Assembly: GCA_944380515.1 (NCBI GenBank)
Contig: CALWHT010000023.1
Coordinates: 49,703 to 113,702 of the forward strand
Direction: 5' to 3'
DNA length: 64,000 nt
From: an uncultured Roseburia sp.
GTDB taxonomy: Bacteria; Bacillota; Clostridia; Lachnospirales; Lachnospiraceae
Made by a program: the position numbers and the translations under genes. Within the stretch, counting starts at the first letter, position 1; every line of letters begins with the position of its first letter. The notes beneath the pieces were generated by a model. That model ran no database searches. It was not told the origin of the DNA and saw only the letters and a program-made list of their open reading frames with translations. Below, piece by piece: positions 16,924 through 26,027 of this stretch.

Positions 16924-17841
16924 CTATAATTGTTCCGCAGCCGGTATACTGTGACGATCTTCCGGCGCACTGCACCACGCACATGCTTCCAATGCTTCTA
17001 CACAGTAAAAACGTTCCAGCTTTTCCCTCATTTCCTCTTTCGATTTTATTTCAGCAAAACGAATGACGTCATCGCCGGTTGAAACCTCAAGTCCCATATT
17101 TTCCAGGGCATAGATTCTGGGGCAGTGATATAGATTTCCTTCATAGAGTCCCGCACAATCTCTCACAAAGCAGGAAGAAAAACACTCGTGTTTCTGCTGC
17201 TCCTGCAACTCACGTTTTTGTTCGGGAATCCCCAAGTCTATCCATTCCATTTTCGCTTCATAATATCTGCAGTTCTCGTCATTCAAAAATTGTATGAAAC
17301 GTTTATAATTCTCAGACTGCTCTGCACTTAATATACCCCCCGTATAGTTGCTGACTAAAATCAAAATATCCGGATTACACAACACCTTCCGCAAGGATTC
17401 ACTCGGAAAAACCGTGCCGTTTGTGACAATTCTGATAAAACCGATCTTCTTCTCCGACTTATATCTCAATAAATCATTTAAAATCTCAGCAAACTCGTCG
17501 TTTAAAAATGCCTCGCCTCCGAAAGGCGATATGATATGTATATAATCGATATAACGAAATATCTCCTCCATCCATCTGTGTACCTCCTGCGCAGAGAAAA
17601 TCTTTCTTCTTTTTAAATACGGCATCCACTGCGAGCATGCCCTGCAATTCAGACTGCATGCAGTAGCAACTGAAAAATCCATAAAAGGTATAACGAGCTT
17701 ATTTTGAAATACCTTCTGCAGTTCTTCATACAAATCAGTCGCCATCGGAATACGTCCATAATATCGCTGCTCAATCTCAAACATCTGCTTATATAAAATG
17801 TGCTCCCAGAAATGTTTAAAATACACAATATTTTCTTCCAC
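16924..17841 (-). CDS. Radical SAM protein, copy 2 of a tandem pair
   Basis: About 306 residues. The [4Fe-4S]-binding CxxxCxxC motif reads CSLNCRACS (C62, C66, C69). The rest has TIM-barrel strands such as IHIISPFGGEAFLNDE (the GGE motif that contacts SAM) and IRIVTNGTVFP. Extra cysteines near the C-terminus (CFSSCFVRDC, then CVEALEACAWC) suggest an auxiliary cluster of the SPASM/twitch kind. I chose a GTG start at 17839-17841, with GGGAGGGG upstream, directly after the stop of the other radical SAM gene. Substrate unknown. In this place it may rearrange, dehydrate or epimerise a sugar, or modify a peptide. Confidence 0.8.
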   Translation of the reverse strand: MEENIVYFKHFWEHILYKQMFEIEQRYYGRIPMATDLYEELQKVFQNKLVIPFMDFSVATACSLNCRACSQWMPYLKRRKIFSAQEVHRWMEEIFRYIDYIHIISPFGGEAFLNDEFAEILNDLLRYKSEKKIGFIRIVTNGTVFPSESLRKVLCNPDILILVSNYTGGILSAEQSENYKRFIQFLNDENCRYYEAKMEWIDLGIPEQKRELQEQQKHECFSSCFVRDCAGLYEGNLYHCPRIYALENMGLEVSTGDDVIRFAEIKSKEEMREKLERFYCVEALEACAWCSAPEDRHSIPAAEQL

Positions 17842-17843
17842 TT

Positions 17844-19382
17844 TTAACCCCTCCCACCGAGCAGCCCGCAAATCTGTTTTTGCATAAGCTCGGCCATTTT
17901 CTCATTGTCTTTTGTTTGCAGATATTTTTTCACTGACTCACTCAGCGATATTTCTGCAATTATCACGGTAATCGGTACATTTTTAATACCTGCTAAAAGC
18001 CCATCCTCATGCGCATTGTATGACAGCCCCGCGTCATCATAATCATGAGTATGAAAAAGTCCCTCGTATATTTTTGCAAGAATGCCACAATATATCCCCA
18101 AGCCGTTTTCCATCGTGTTGCACACCTGATATAACGCGATGAAATGCTCATAGGAAATACAGCTTAAATCCTCATACCCGACCTTTCCGCCGTCAATCTT
18201 AGCTAAAATTTCCTCTACCAGCTTCTGCTCCTTCGGTATCTCATGTTTATACATTTCCAGCAATTCTTTTTGTCTCTGATATACTACCAATAAATTATTA
18301 ATTCTTTTGTTCTTCTCCTGTATGCGGTTCATTAAAAATAGAACTCTCTCCTCTGGTGTCATCTCCTGCTCTACATCCGGTATTTTGACATCCATCAATG
18401 CCTTTACCTCATCTGTGAACAAGCCTGCTCTGTCACAAATCATTTCCGTATATGTAGGTACGTTTTTGATTTCAGGTATCAATCCCATTCCAAAAAGCGG
18501 ATACTGCAAACTACAGCTTGCAATGCCGCACTCACATCCGACTGGCTCACACACAACCGGTTCCTCAATATTCTCGAAGAAATTGATTTTCGTTCTTACA
18601 TTATGGCACTTTAATAGTGTTCCGCTATCCATTTCTACCCCAAATGCCCATTGGCCGGCATAACAGAATATTTTCTGCGGGTCAATATCCAAAAAACGGA
18701 CCGATTCATCAAATAATTTAGAATGAAGTGTCTCATCTACCTTCCGTATAAACTCGGGTGTACAGGGCGGATTTGTTCTTGCCTCCCCTCCCTGCAGGAA
18801 TTCTTCCCTGGTTTCCGCAATTACACATGGCGTACACTGCGGCAAGGCCCCTATTTCCCTGATGCAGACCTCACATATCTCATTCAGGTCTTTCATGTAT
18901 TCCTCGCTCATAACCATAAATGGATATGAGGAAGCTCCCGCAGCCAATACTTTACGCATATTTTCAAAATAATCATCAATTTTATTTAATCGCTTTAATT
19001 CGTTCCAATGAAGTGAGCATTTTACAATTAAGCGGCCCAGCTCATCGGGATCTGTATCCAATAGCTCATCTATACGGTTATTTAATGTATTATTTGTTAC
19101 AACCTCTACCACATGGCCATAATGGAGCAGTCCGTGTACAAATGGTACCACTTCTTTCGGAAGAAGTGTCTCTCCGCCTCCAATCACTGTAAAATACGCG
19201 AGTCCTCCTATCCGCTCCGGCCGAAACGCTTTTATCATATGTTCCACCGGGTAACAAAATTCCGCCCGCTCCTCGTGTCCGTTTTTCAGACATTCAGACA
19301 CATAACAATATCCGCACCTTAAATTGCATAAATTTCCCGGAACATACACTGTAACTGCTCTTTTTATTTTATCCGTTTTCAT
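17844..19382 (-). CDS. Radical SAM protein, copy 1 of a tandem pair
   Basis: 512 residues. CNLRCGYCY (C19, C23, C26) is the radical SAM CxxxCxxC motif, and FTVIGGGETLLP carries the GGE element. A cysteine-rich region with CECGIASCSLQYP lies near residue 280, which may hold an additional cluster. The C-terminal third is helical and unassigned, so the protein is long for the family. Start ATG 19380-19382, with GAGG upstream. The gene abuts the second radical SAM gene with no gap, so the products probably act in sequence or as a pair. I know of no standard flagellin-glycan step that needs them. Confidence 0.8.
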   Translation of the reverse strand: MKTDKIKRAVTVYVPGNLCNLRCGYCYVSECLKNGHEERAEFCYPVEHMIKAFRPERIGGLAYFTVIGGGETLLPKEVVPFVHGLLHYGHVVEVVTNNTLNNRIDELLDTDPDELGRLIVKCSLHWNELKRLNKIDDYFENMRKVLAAGASSYPFMVMSEEYMKDLNEICEVCIREIGALPQCTPCVIAETREEFLQGGEARTNPPCTPEFIRKVDETLHSKLFDESVRFLDIDPQKIFCYAGQWAFGVEMDSGTLLKCHNVRTKINFFENIEEPVVCEPVGCECGIASCSLQYPLFGMGLIPEIKNVPTYTEMICDRAGLFTDEVKALMDVKIPDVEQEMTPEERVLFLMNRIQEKNKRINNLLVVYQRQKELLEMYKHEIPKEQKLVEEILAKIDGGKVGYEDLSCISYEHFIALYQVCNTMENGLGIYCGILAKIYEGLFHTHDYDDAGLSYNAHEDGLLAGIKNVPITVIIAEISLSESVKKYLQTKDNEKMAELMQKQICGLLGGRG

Positions 19383-19427
19383 TTATTTACCTCACGGCAG
19401 CCGCAATCATGCACAAATCTGCCCCTT

Positions 19428-19982
19428 TCATCGTCTGTCAATCAAATTTCTCCAACTCTCAAACCCGCTCCGCCTTAAAGCAAACCAATAAATATCCTTA
19501 TACTCGCCCTCAAGGTAAAGCTGTTCCTTAAAGCATCCCTCATACTCCAGACGGCATTTTCGGTAAAATGCCACTGCTCTTTCGTTGTCGCTCCTCACAT
19601 ATAAGTAAACCTTGTTTAAATCCAAATCATAAAATGCTTTTTCCATGATTGCGTCCAAAGCAGCCACCGAGATTCCCTTTCCCATAGCCTTAGGATGCAG
19701 CGCAATCGCAAATTCCGCATTCTTATTTTTTTCATCAATGTTTTTCAGACTGACCGTTCCTAAATATTCTCCTGTCCCATTTGTGACGGCATAATGGAGG
19801 TTTCTCTTATCGGTCCAGCTTTCTTTTATAAAATTCCTGCATTTTTCCAGACTTTGCTCTTTGGGATTATACTGCATTTTTTTGTAAATATCCGGTTCCA
19901 ACATCCATTCAAGCATAGGACTGGCATCCGCCAATTCCAGCTTTCTTATTGTTATATCTTCTTTTCGTAACGATTCACACAT
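19428..19982 (-). CDS. GNAT acetyltransferase, probably for the FdtB product
   Basis: About 184 residues of the RimJ/RimL-like GNAT type: [32 protein letters not shown] (acetyl-CoA loop) and [22 protein letters not shown] chose ATG 19980-19982; the frame is open further upstream, but that part lies inside the aminotransferase gene. No strong ribosome site is visible, so translation is probably coupled to the upstream gene, which it overlaps by 31 bases. Being directly after an FdtA-FdtB pair, it is the natural candidate to N-acetylate the dTDP-3-amino sugar, although characterised FdtC/QdtC enzymes are hexapeptide-type (from memory). Confidence 0.7.
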   Translation of the reverse strand: MCESLRKEDITIRKLELADASPMLEWMLEPDIYKKMQYNPKEQSLEKCRNFIKESWTDKRNLHYAVTNGTGEYLGTVSLKNIDEKNKNAEFAIALHPKAMGKGISVAALDAIMEKAFYDLDLNKVYLYVRSDNERAVAFYRKCRLEYEGCFKEQLYLEGEYKDIYWFALRRSGFESWRNLIDRR

Positions 19983-21064
19983 GCAATTACCCAATCTATC
20001 TGTTCCTCCGTCATTCCCGGATACAGCGGCAGGCTTACCTCCTGAGCGCAGATGCGATTTGTAACCGGGTAGCGCTCCGCCTCCCCGCAATATTCTTCAT
20101 ATGCTTTCTGTTTCATAATCGGTGTCGGGTAATGGATGTTTACCCCTACCCCGTTGTCCCTAAGATATGTGATAAAATCCTCTCTGCCATCCACCAGAAC
20201 CGGATAAATATGAAATACATGTTCTTCCCTGTTCTCCGGCATCCGCGGAAGAATGATTTTCCCGTTCTTAATTTGAGCCGCATATGTTTCCGCAATCCTT
20301 CTCCGTTCTTCATTCCACCGATCCAGATAATGCAATTTTACAGAAAGAAACGCCGCCTGGAGCTCATCCAGTCTTGAATTACAACCCCGGTACACATGAT
20401 CATATTTCTCATAGGAGCCGTAATTGCCATAGGCCCTTACCCTTGCCGCAAGCTCAGCATCATCGGTAACCACCGCGCCCGCGTCCCCGAGAGCACCCAG
20501 ATTCTTTCCCGGATAAAAACTGAAAGCCGCCGCATCGCCAAGCTTTCCTGCCATTTCCCCATGATATTTCGCGCCGTGAGCCTGAGCCGCGTCCTCAATC
20601 ACTTTGAAGGAATACCGTTTTGCAAGCTTGCGTATCGGCTGCATGTCGACCGCGCGCCCATAAAGGTGAACGGCAATAAGAGCCTTTGTCCTGGCTGTAA
20701 TTTTTTCTTCTATCTTCCCGACATCAATGAGATATGTATCCGGATTCGCATCCACAAATACAGGAGTTGCTCCCACATAGGTAATAGCCAATACAGTTGC
20801 AATAAATGTATTGGCAGGAACGATCACTTCATCTCCCACACCAATTCCATATGCCAGAAGAATCAGACGAATCGCATCCAGACCGTTTCCGGTACCGACA
20901 CAATAGTCTGTGCCGCAGTACGCTGCAAAAGTTGTCTCAAACGTTTTATCCGCCTCGCCCCCGATAAACCACTGGCGCTCCATTACCCCACGGTACGCCC
21001 CATTCAATTCGTCCCGTATGGGTTTATGTATTGCTTCAAGATTCAAATACGGTACCTGCAACAT
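19952..21064 (-). CDS. fdtB: dTDP-3-amino-3,6-dideoxyhexose transaminase (FdtB/QdtB-like)
   Basis: 370 residues. [14 protein letters not shown] (56-69), [13 protein letters not shown] (82-94), the cofactor Asp in [11 protein letters not shown] (D158) and the PLP Lys in [16 protein letters not shown] (K187) are the signature of the 3-aminotransferases that make dTDP-Fuc3N or dTDP-Qui3N. The gene directly upstream encodes the matching 3,4-ketoisomerase. Start ATG 21062-21064, with GAGGAG upstream. Whether the sugar is galacto (Fuc3N) or gluco (Qui3N) cannot be decided by eye. RmlA and RmlB, which make the dTDP-4-keto-6-deoxyglucose precursor, are not in the window. Confidence 0.85.
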   Translation of the reverse strand: MLQVPYLNLEAIHKPIRDELNGAYRGVMERQWFIGGEADKTFETTFAAYCGTDYCVGTGNGLDAIRLILLAYGIGVGDEVIVPANTFIATVLAITYVGATPVFVDANPDTYLIDVGKIEEKITARTKALIAVHLYGRAVDMQPIRKLAKRYSFKVIEDAAQAHGAKYHGEMAGKLGDAAAFSFYPGKNLGALGDAGAVVTDDAELAARVRAYGNYGSYEKYDHVYRGCNSRLDELQAAFLSVKLHYLDRWNEERRRIAETYAAQIKNGKIILPRMPENREEHVFHIYPVLVDGREDFITYLRDNGVGVNIHYPTPIMKQKAYEEYCGEAERYPVTNRICAQEVSLPLYPGMTEEQIDWVIACVNRYEKKI

Positions 21065-21065
21065 T

Positions 21066-21470
21066 TTACTTCTCCTCTTTTACCATCTGCAGAAATGTAT
21101 CATAGTCCCTGATGTAATCTTCCTCATTATACACCTCGGAGGCTAGCACCATCAGAACCGCGTCCGGCGAAAAATCATACATCTCCCTCCACATATTGTT
21201 CGCAACATAGAGTCCCTCATAGGGCTTTTCTAAGGACACGATTTTTTTCTCCTGCCCGTTATCCAACAGAATTTTACAGGAGCCGTGAATACAAATCAGT
21301 ATCTGCTCCAGCGACTTATGGGCATGATACCCCCGCCGAACCCCTTCCTTCGTGTCATACATATAATACACACGCTTAATCTCAAATGGGATATCATTGT
21401 ATTCTTCCAATGCTACCAGCATTCCCCGCTCATCACCGTGCTGCTGAAACGCGTATTTTACGATTTGCAT
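21066..21470 (-). CDS. fdtA: dTDP-4-keto-6-deoxyglucose 3,4-ketoisomerase (FdtA/QdtA-like cupin)
   Basis: 134 residues, a single cupin domain. It has the metal-free ketoisomerase pattern: [19 protein letters not shown], and [12 protein letters not shown] with H49 and H51. The latter His pair is the conserved catalytic/structural site of FdtA/QdtA. It moves the keto group from C4 to C3 so that the transaminase encoded next can aminate C3. It overlaps the upstream glycosyltransferase by 13 bases and is one base from fdtB, so the order isomerase-transaminase-acetyltransferase is preserved. Confidence 0.88.
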   Translation of the reverse strand: MQIVKYAFQQHGDERGMLVALEEYNDIPFEIKRVYYMYDTKEGVRRGYHAHKSLEQILICIHGSCKILLDNGQEKKIVSLEKPYEGLYVANNMWREMYDFSPDAVLMVLASEVYNEEDYIRDYDTFLQMVKEEK

Positions 21471-23635
21471 TTTCCCAACTCCTTCTCCTGATACTCTTTG
21501 ATTACCTGCTGCTGCTTTTTTGCCAGTGCCACAAGTGTCTCATCAAAAAGCATTGGCTGCATATTCATCTTATAAAAGTCCGTCAGTCCAAACTGATACT
21601 CCCTCTCTAAAATTTCGCGGCAATCTTCATCCTCCAGCAGTTCTATAAACCACCTCTCTGCAAAACAGTTTCCTTTACTCCAAAGGAAAAACGCTTTCTC
21701 GCACAGAATTTCTTTTTCATCGCGGGCCGCCGCATTTTTCATATCTTCGCCAAATATCTCAATAAACCGCTCCGGCGGAAGATTTCTCATATACGCGTCA
21801 TGTATCCACTGCCGCTCATGAGAATCCCGCGCCAATGTTTCCGTATTGACCTCGCTCACATTCTTTCCCTTCTCCGTGAACTTCCGGTAATACGTCACTC
21901 TCTCCTGCAGAAGATACACTTCCCCCTCTCCAAATACCCGAATCCATAAATCATAATCCTGAAGCTGCACCAGCGCATAACGGTAATATCCTGTTCTTTT
22001 CAGCACGTCGCTTCTTATGCAGGCACTCGGCGCGCAAAAGGAATTGTTTTCCACAATGAGCTTTCTGCTCCAGCGCTTTGCCCCGAGGTTGTCGGCGTTA
22101 AATGTCCTGTAAAAGCTATAGTTTTCTGTATTTGCCGTATTTCCCCGGTCGTCAACAATATTGGTCCAGGTAAAACAGACACCATAAGACGGATGCTCTT
22201 CCAAAAAGGAAACCTGTTTCTCCAGCTTATCCGCTCTCCACATGTCATCATGCCCGATCAAAGCCACATATTTCCCCGACGCGTTTTGAAAGCCGATATT
22301 TCCTGCATAGCAGACATGACGGTTCTTCTCCAAAAAAATGGGCTTTATTCTTGTGTCCTTATACGCCAGAATCCGCTCGCGGCTCGAATCCGTGGAAGCA
22401 TCATCCACAACAATAACCTCGATATTACGGTAGGTCTGATTTAAGACGCTCTCAAGCGCCGCGTCCAGCACTTTTTCCCCGTTGTAGACAGGAACAACAA
22501 CACTGACAAGTGGTTCTTCCCTTTCTTCCCTGAGCAAATACGGGTATACCTTCTGCGAATCTTTCAGGCTAATCGCCGAAATCTTTCGAATTGCGTCACG
22601 CGAAACGATTCCATCCTCAACCATTTTCTTTAATTCCGCAGCGCGTTCATCCCCACGACCGTATTCTATGCGCATCACCGTAAAGCGCACCCAATGATAA
22701 TGCTCTAATATCTGACTCCAGTCCTCCAGCGCAAACCATTCGCTATGTATCCCGCTGACACTTGCACTTTCCAGGGTATATATCTCCATCAGATTCATGA
22801 CTTCCCGGATGTCCGTATTTAACGGCCATTTTTCCCGCATCTTTTCGGCAATTTTATTCAATTCTCCATAGTGATGTCCCGTCAGTAGCTGTATCAGATC
22901 TTTTGACAGTTGGTCTATTTTTCCCTCATGGTCCTCTTTTTTCTTAGCTTCCGCAAAATCTACTTTGCCGGAAAATACCTCCGGATATTCCCGAATTACC
23001 TTTTCCCGATAAAAATCATATTTGTTTAACTTGGGGCATCCGCAATCATAGTAACACCAGGGCGTTTCCTGATATGGGACTACCACCTGATACCCCTGCC
23101 GTTTCATTTCCAGCGACTGGGAAACATCATAAAAATCCCACCCGTCAAGAAAATCTTCCCTCCATGGAATGTCGTATTGTGTTGCCATGATCAGTCCGTC
23201 TACAGCTTCCACTCTCATCCATTCCTGTCCGCATTTTTGTATTAAGAAATCCGTCTCCATTGTAGCTCTGCCGTCATAAGCGGCAATATTACCCACGTTC
23301 CAGCTCAAGTAGCAATTAGCATCTGCCGGCAGTTTTTCCGCCCCAAGCACTCCAATCATGCCTATGCTCTTCTCTTTTGTAAATATCTGTACGATATCAC
23401 GGATAAAATTGCGATTTAAAATAAAAGTATCCTGATGCAGATAAATTTTATATTTCGCGTCACTTGCCTGCATGCCTCCATTATACCCCTGCGTCATGGA
23501 GTCCGCTTCCTGAATACACAAAATGTCCGTACTGTAACCGTCTGGTACTTGCAGTTCCTGAATATATCGTACACATTCCTCATAATATTGCGTATTGTTT
23601 ACACAAATGATAAACGCAATTTTTTTATTATTCAT
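21458..23635 (-). CDS. Two-domain glycosyltransferase (GT-A-like + family 2)
   Basis: 725 residues. The N-terminal ~230 residues form a GT-A-like domain shared with the next two genes: KIAFIICVNNTQYYEECVRY, then IYLHQDTFI and EAVDGLIMATQYD. A helical linker leads to a classical family 2 domain at about 380-600: VSVVVPVYNGEKVLDAALES, VIVVDDASTDSSRE and ALIGHDDMWRADK, with the metal-binding DD. The C-terminal 120 residues are helical. No membrane helices. Two catalytic-type domains suggest addition of two sugars or polymerisation of a repeat. It begins the fdtA-fdtB-GNAT group. Confidence 0.8.
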   Translation of the reverse strand: MNNKKIAFIICVNNTQYYEECVRYIQELQVPDGYSTDILCIQEADSMTQGYNGGMQASDAKYKIYLHQDTFILNRNFIRDIVQIFTKEKSIGMIGVLGAEKLPADANCYLSWNVGNIAAYDGRATMETDFLIQKCGQEWMRVEAVDGLIMATQYDIPWREDFLDGWDFYDVSQSLEMKRQGYQVVVPYQETPWCYYDCGCPKLNKYDFYREKVIREYPEVFSGKVDFAEAKKKEDHEGKIDQLSKDLIQLLTGHHYGELNKIAEKMREKWPLNTDIREVMNLMEIYTLESASVSGIHSEWFALEDWSQILEHYHWVRFTVMRIEYGRGDERAAELKKMVEDGIVSRDAIRKISAISLKDSQKVYPYLLREEREEPLVSVVVPVYNGEKVLDAALESVLNQTYRNIEVIVVDDASTDSSRERILAYKDTRIKPIFLEKNRHVCYAGNIGFQNASGKYVALIGHDDMWRADKLEKQVSFLEEHPSYGVCFTWTNIVDDRGNTANTENYSFYRTFNADNLGAKRWSRKLIVENNSFCAPSACIRSDVLKRTGYYRYALVQLQDYDLWIRVFGEGEVYLLQERVTYYRKFTEKGKNVSEVNTETLARDSHERQWIHDAYMRNLPPERFIEIFGEDMKNAAARDEKEILCEKAFFLWSKGNCFAERWFIELLEDEDCREILEREYQFGLTDFYKMNMQPMLFDETLVALAKKQQQVIKEYQEKELGKCKS

Positions 23636-23665
23636 TAATCCTATGCTCCGCTTTCCTTTATGTAA

Positions 23666-24763
23666 TTAGCTATTTACACATTGAGTTAATTCCTGCCACA
23701 AACCTCTTTGATCAATTACACAATGCCCAACGATAATCTGAACCGCTTCCAGCGGCAGCCATCCTGCCACCATGCAATTGACAATTTCCTGCGCCGCCTC
23801 TTTCGAGCGCTTAAATTCGACTCTCCAACACAGCATCCTTATTTTCTGCTCAATCTCCTGAAAAGCCGGCCATCCAACCTGTTCCTGAATTCTGGATCTT
23901 CCCACAACGTTTCTTTCAGAATCAATAATTTCCAGATACTCTTTCAGGCAAAAAATTTCCGTATCCCTGTAACCTGCATCTTCAAATTCTTCTATATATT
24001 TCATAGTCTCTGTACCAATTTCCTCCTGTGCCTTCTCCAAGAGCCTTTGCTTCCGCTTCTCCAAATCGCAACTGCTGTACCAGCTATCCTCACTTCCGTT
24101 ATACACAAATCCGTCTTGCTTATATTTCTCACAAAAACGCCTCCGGTCTTCATCATACCCATATTCACTGCTAATTCCAGAGTCGTGCAGTGCCCAGACT
24201 TCATCCCCCTTCGGCAGCACCACCCGGTATCCCCTCTTACGAAATTCCATACATTGTGAAATATCATAAAAATGAAATCGACAGAATGTCTGCTCATCCC
24301 AGGCGATATCATACTGTGTCATCATTAACATTCCGTCTATCGCCTCGACATCAATCACGTCATTCTTACCGTAGTCGAAATTTCTCATATGCATCATGGC
24401 GCTTCCATTATATACCAGCACATTCCCGCAATCCCATGACTGCGCAGCTTTTGCATTTTTCGGCAAACTCCTTACTCCCACAGTGCCTATCATCCCAATG
24501 GTATCATCTTTAAATATTTCAAGCATATCGTAGAGCATGCTTTCTTTTAAAAGATACACGTCCTGATGCAGATATATTTTATATTTCGCATCAGAGCTCT
24601 CCATAGCCGCATTGTAGGCTGCCGTCATGCCAGTTGCCTCACGGATTACAATTACATCCGTTTCATAACCCTCTGGTACACGAAGCTGCTTAATATAGTA
24701 CATACATTCTTCTAAATATATATCGTTATTGCAGCAAACGATAAATGCAATCTTATTATCCAA
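23666..24763 (-). CDS. GT-A-like glycosyltransferase, paralogue
   Basis: About 365 residues, a single GT-A-like domain followed by a helical tail. Motifs match those of the neighbours: NKIAFIVCCNNDIYLEEC, MTAAYNAAMESSDAKYKI, YLHQDVYLL and VEAIDGMLMMTQYDI. I chose a TTG start at 24761-24763, with GGAGGGGG six bases upstream; it overlaps the stop of the previous gene. The frame extends 47 codons further inside that gene, but this is not needed. Probably a nucleotide-sugar-dependent transferase with the metal site in LHQD. Acceptor unknown. Confidence 0.75.
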   Translation of the reverse strand: MDNKIAFIVCCNNDIYLEECMYYIKQLRVPEGYETDVIVIREATGMTAAYNAAMESSDAKYKIYLHQDVYLLKESMLYDMLEIFKDDTIGMIGTVGVRSLPKNAKAAQSWDCGNVLVYNGSAMMHMRNFDYGKNDVIDVEAIDGMLMMTQYDIAWDEQTFCRFHFYDISQCMEFRKRGYRVVLPKGDEVWALHDSGISSEYGYDEDRRRFCEKYKQDGFVYNGSEDSWYSSCDLEKRKQRLLEKAQEEIGTETMKYIEEFEDAGYRDTEIFCLKEYLEIIDSERNVVGRSRIQEQVGWPAFQEIEQKIRMLCWRVEFKRSKEAAQEIVNCMVAGWLPLEAVQIIVGHCVIDQRGLWQELTQCVNS

Positions 24764-26003
24764 CTTCCCCCTCCTGTGTACGATTTCTTTTCCGACCATA
24801 AGTAATCGGTATCCCTTTCTCCTTCCATGCCTCAGCCAACGCATGTACCTTTCGATAAGCTGCCGTCTGACCGGAAGTTTTGTATATCTCCTCCAGTATT
24901 GCAAGCAGCCTGTGCTTATTTACAATGGAATGCACCAAAAATATAAGAACCGCTTCACAGGACAATTCACCCCGCCGAATATCATCCAGCAAACGCCTGC
25001 TTTCCGCATCTTTATTTTCCAGTTCTATTCTGCGCAGCAGAAAACGAACCTTTACATATTTTTCATACATATCAGCATAGCTGCACAGTCCATCAAAAAA
25101 TCCCTGTTTTCTGTCTCCTTCCGCCTGATGGATTTCCAGCATCACACTTAATATTTCCAGCTCCGTGCTCTTAAAGTTCCGCTGATGGTATACCTGTATC
25201 GCCTCTTTTGCATCTTTCCATTTTCCAGCTTCCAGCATTTGCCGGATACACGCCGCCAACTGCCGGCTCAATTCGTCCCACTCACGGTCATAGACGAATT
25301 CCGTCTCCCTGTCCGACAGCAGAAATCCGGCATATTCAGAAACCAACAATCTCCTGTCCTCATCATATTTCCCCAGCTTGCAAAAGCCACAATCGTGAAT
25401 AATCCATGGCTGCTCCTGATATGGAACCAAAATCTGATAGCCCCTTTTCCGAAATTCAAACGCCTGAGACACATCATAAAAATCAAAGTGCGTAAACAAA
25501 TCTTCCCGCCACGGCAAATCGTACTGTGTGATAATCATACACCTGTCTATCGCCTCCACGATGGCATCGTCCTTTCCTTCCGGATTGAATAGCAATTGAT
25601 ATGCCATATCCGGCTCCCGAACATCAATTTTCCCCTCATTCCACTTATCAAATACGATACCTGACTTTGGCATATCATTTCCGCCAACCATTCCAATCAT
25701 GCCGACCTCCGGGTTTTCCCGAAAACGCCGAAGAATCTCATACAGGAAATTTTCCTGCCGGATAAAGACATCCTGATGGAGATAGACCTTATACTTTGCA
25801 GCCGTACTGCACATAGCAAGATTATAGGCGGCACACATCGAATCAGCCTCACGGACTGCCAATATCTCAGTCTTATAATCTTCGGGAATATGAAGGCGGT
25901 TGATATAATATTGACATTCTTCAAAATAAGCGTCATCGTTCACGCAAACGATAAATGCGACAGCCGCCGCATCCTCATTTACCTGTCCTTCATATGGTAA
26001 CAT
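24756..26003 (-). CDS. GT-A-like glycosyltransferase, paralogue
   Basis: 415 residues. Shares with its two downstream neighbours the blocks VAFIVCVNDDAYFEECQYYI, DSMCAAYNLAMCSTAAKYKV, YLHQDVFIRQENF, MIGMVGGNDMP and VEAIDRCMIITQYDLPW. The C-terminal 170 residues are helical and without a named domain. Start ATG 26001-26003, with AAGGGG upstream. It is 24 bases from pseG. Three in-line members of one family point to amplification of a glycan-assembly enzyme within this locus. Confidence 0.75.
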   Translation of the reverse strand: MLPYEGQVNEDAAAVAFIVCVNDDAYFEECQYYINRLHIPEDYKTEILAVREADSMCAAYNLAMCSTAAKYKVYLHQDVFIRQENFLYEILRRFRENPEVGMIGMVGGNDMPKSGIVFDKWNEGKIDVREPDMAYQLLFNPEGKDDAIVEAIDRCMIITQYDLPWREDLFTHFDFYDVSQAFEFRKRGYQILVPYQEQPWIIHDCGFCKLGKYDEDRRLLVSEYAGFLLSDRETEFVYDREWDELSRQLAACIRQMLEAGKWKDAKEAIQVYHQRNFKSTELEILSVMLEIHQAEGDRKQGFFDGLCSYADMYEKYVKVRFLLRRIELENKDAESRRLLDDIRRGELSCEAVLIFLVHSIVNKHRLLAILEEIYKTSGQTAAYRKVHALAEAWKEKGIPITYGRKRNRTQEGEVG

Positions 26004-26027
26004 AATTTCCCCTTCTTTTCCATCTAT

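Noticed and set aside
19428-20090. Long version of the GNAT protein starting at 20090
   Set aside because: The first 36 codons lie inside fdtB and read as Gly/Ser-rich shadow sequence; the GNAT fold starts after 19982.
19949-20377. 142-residue plus-strand frame
   Set aside because: Antisense to fdtB, Cys/His/Pro-rich, no ribosome site: a shadow frame.
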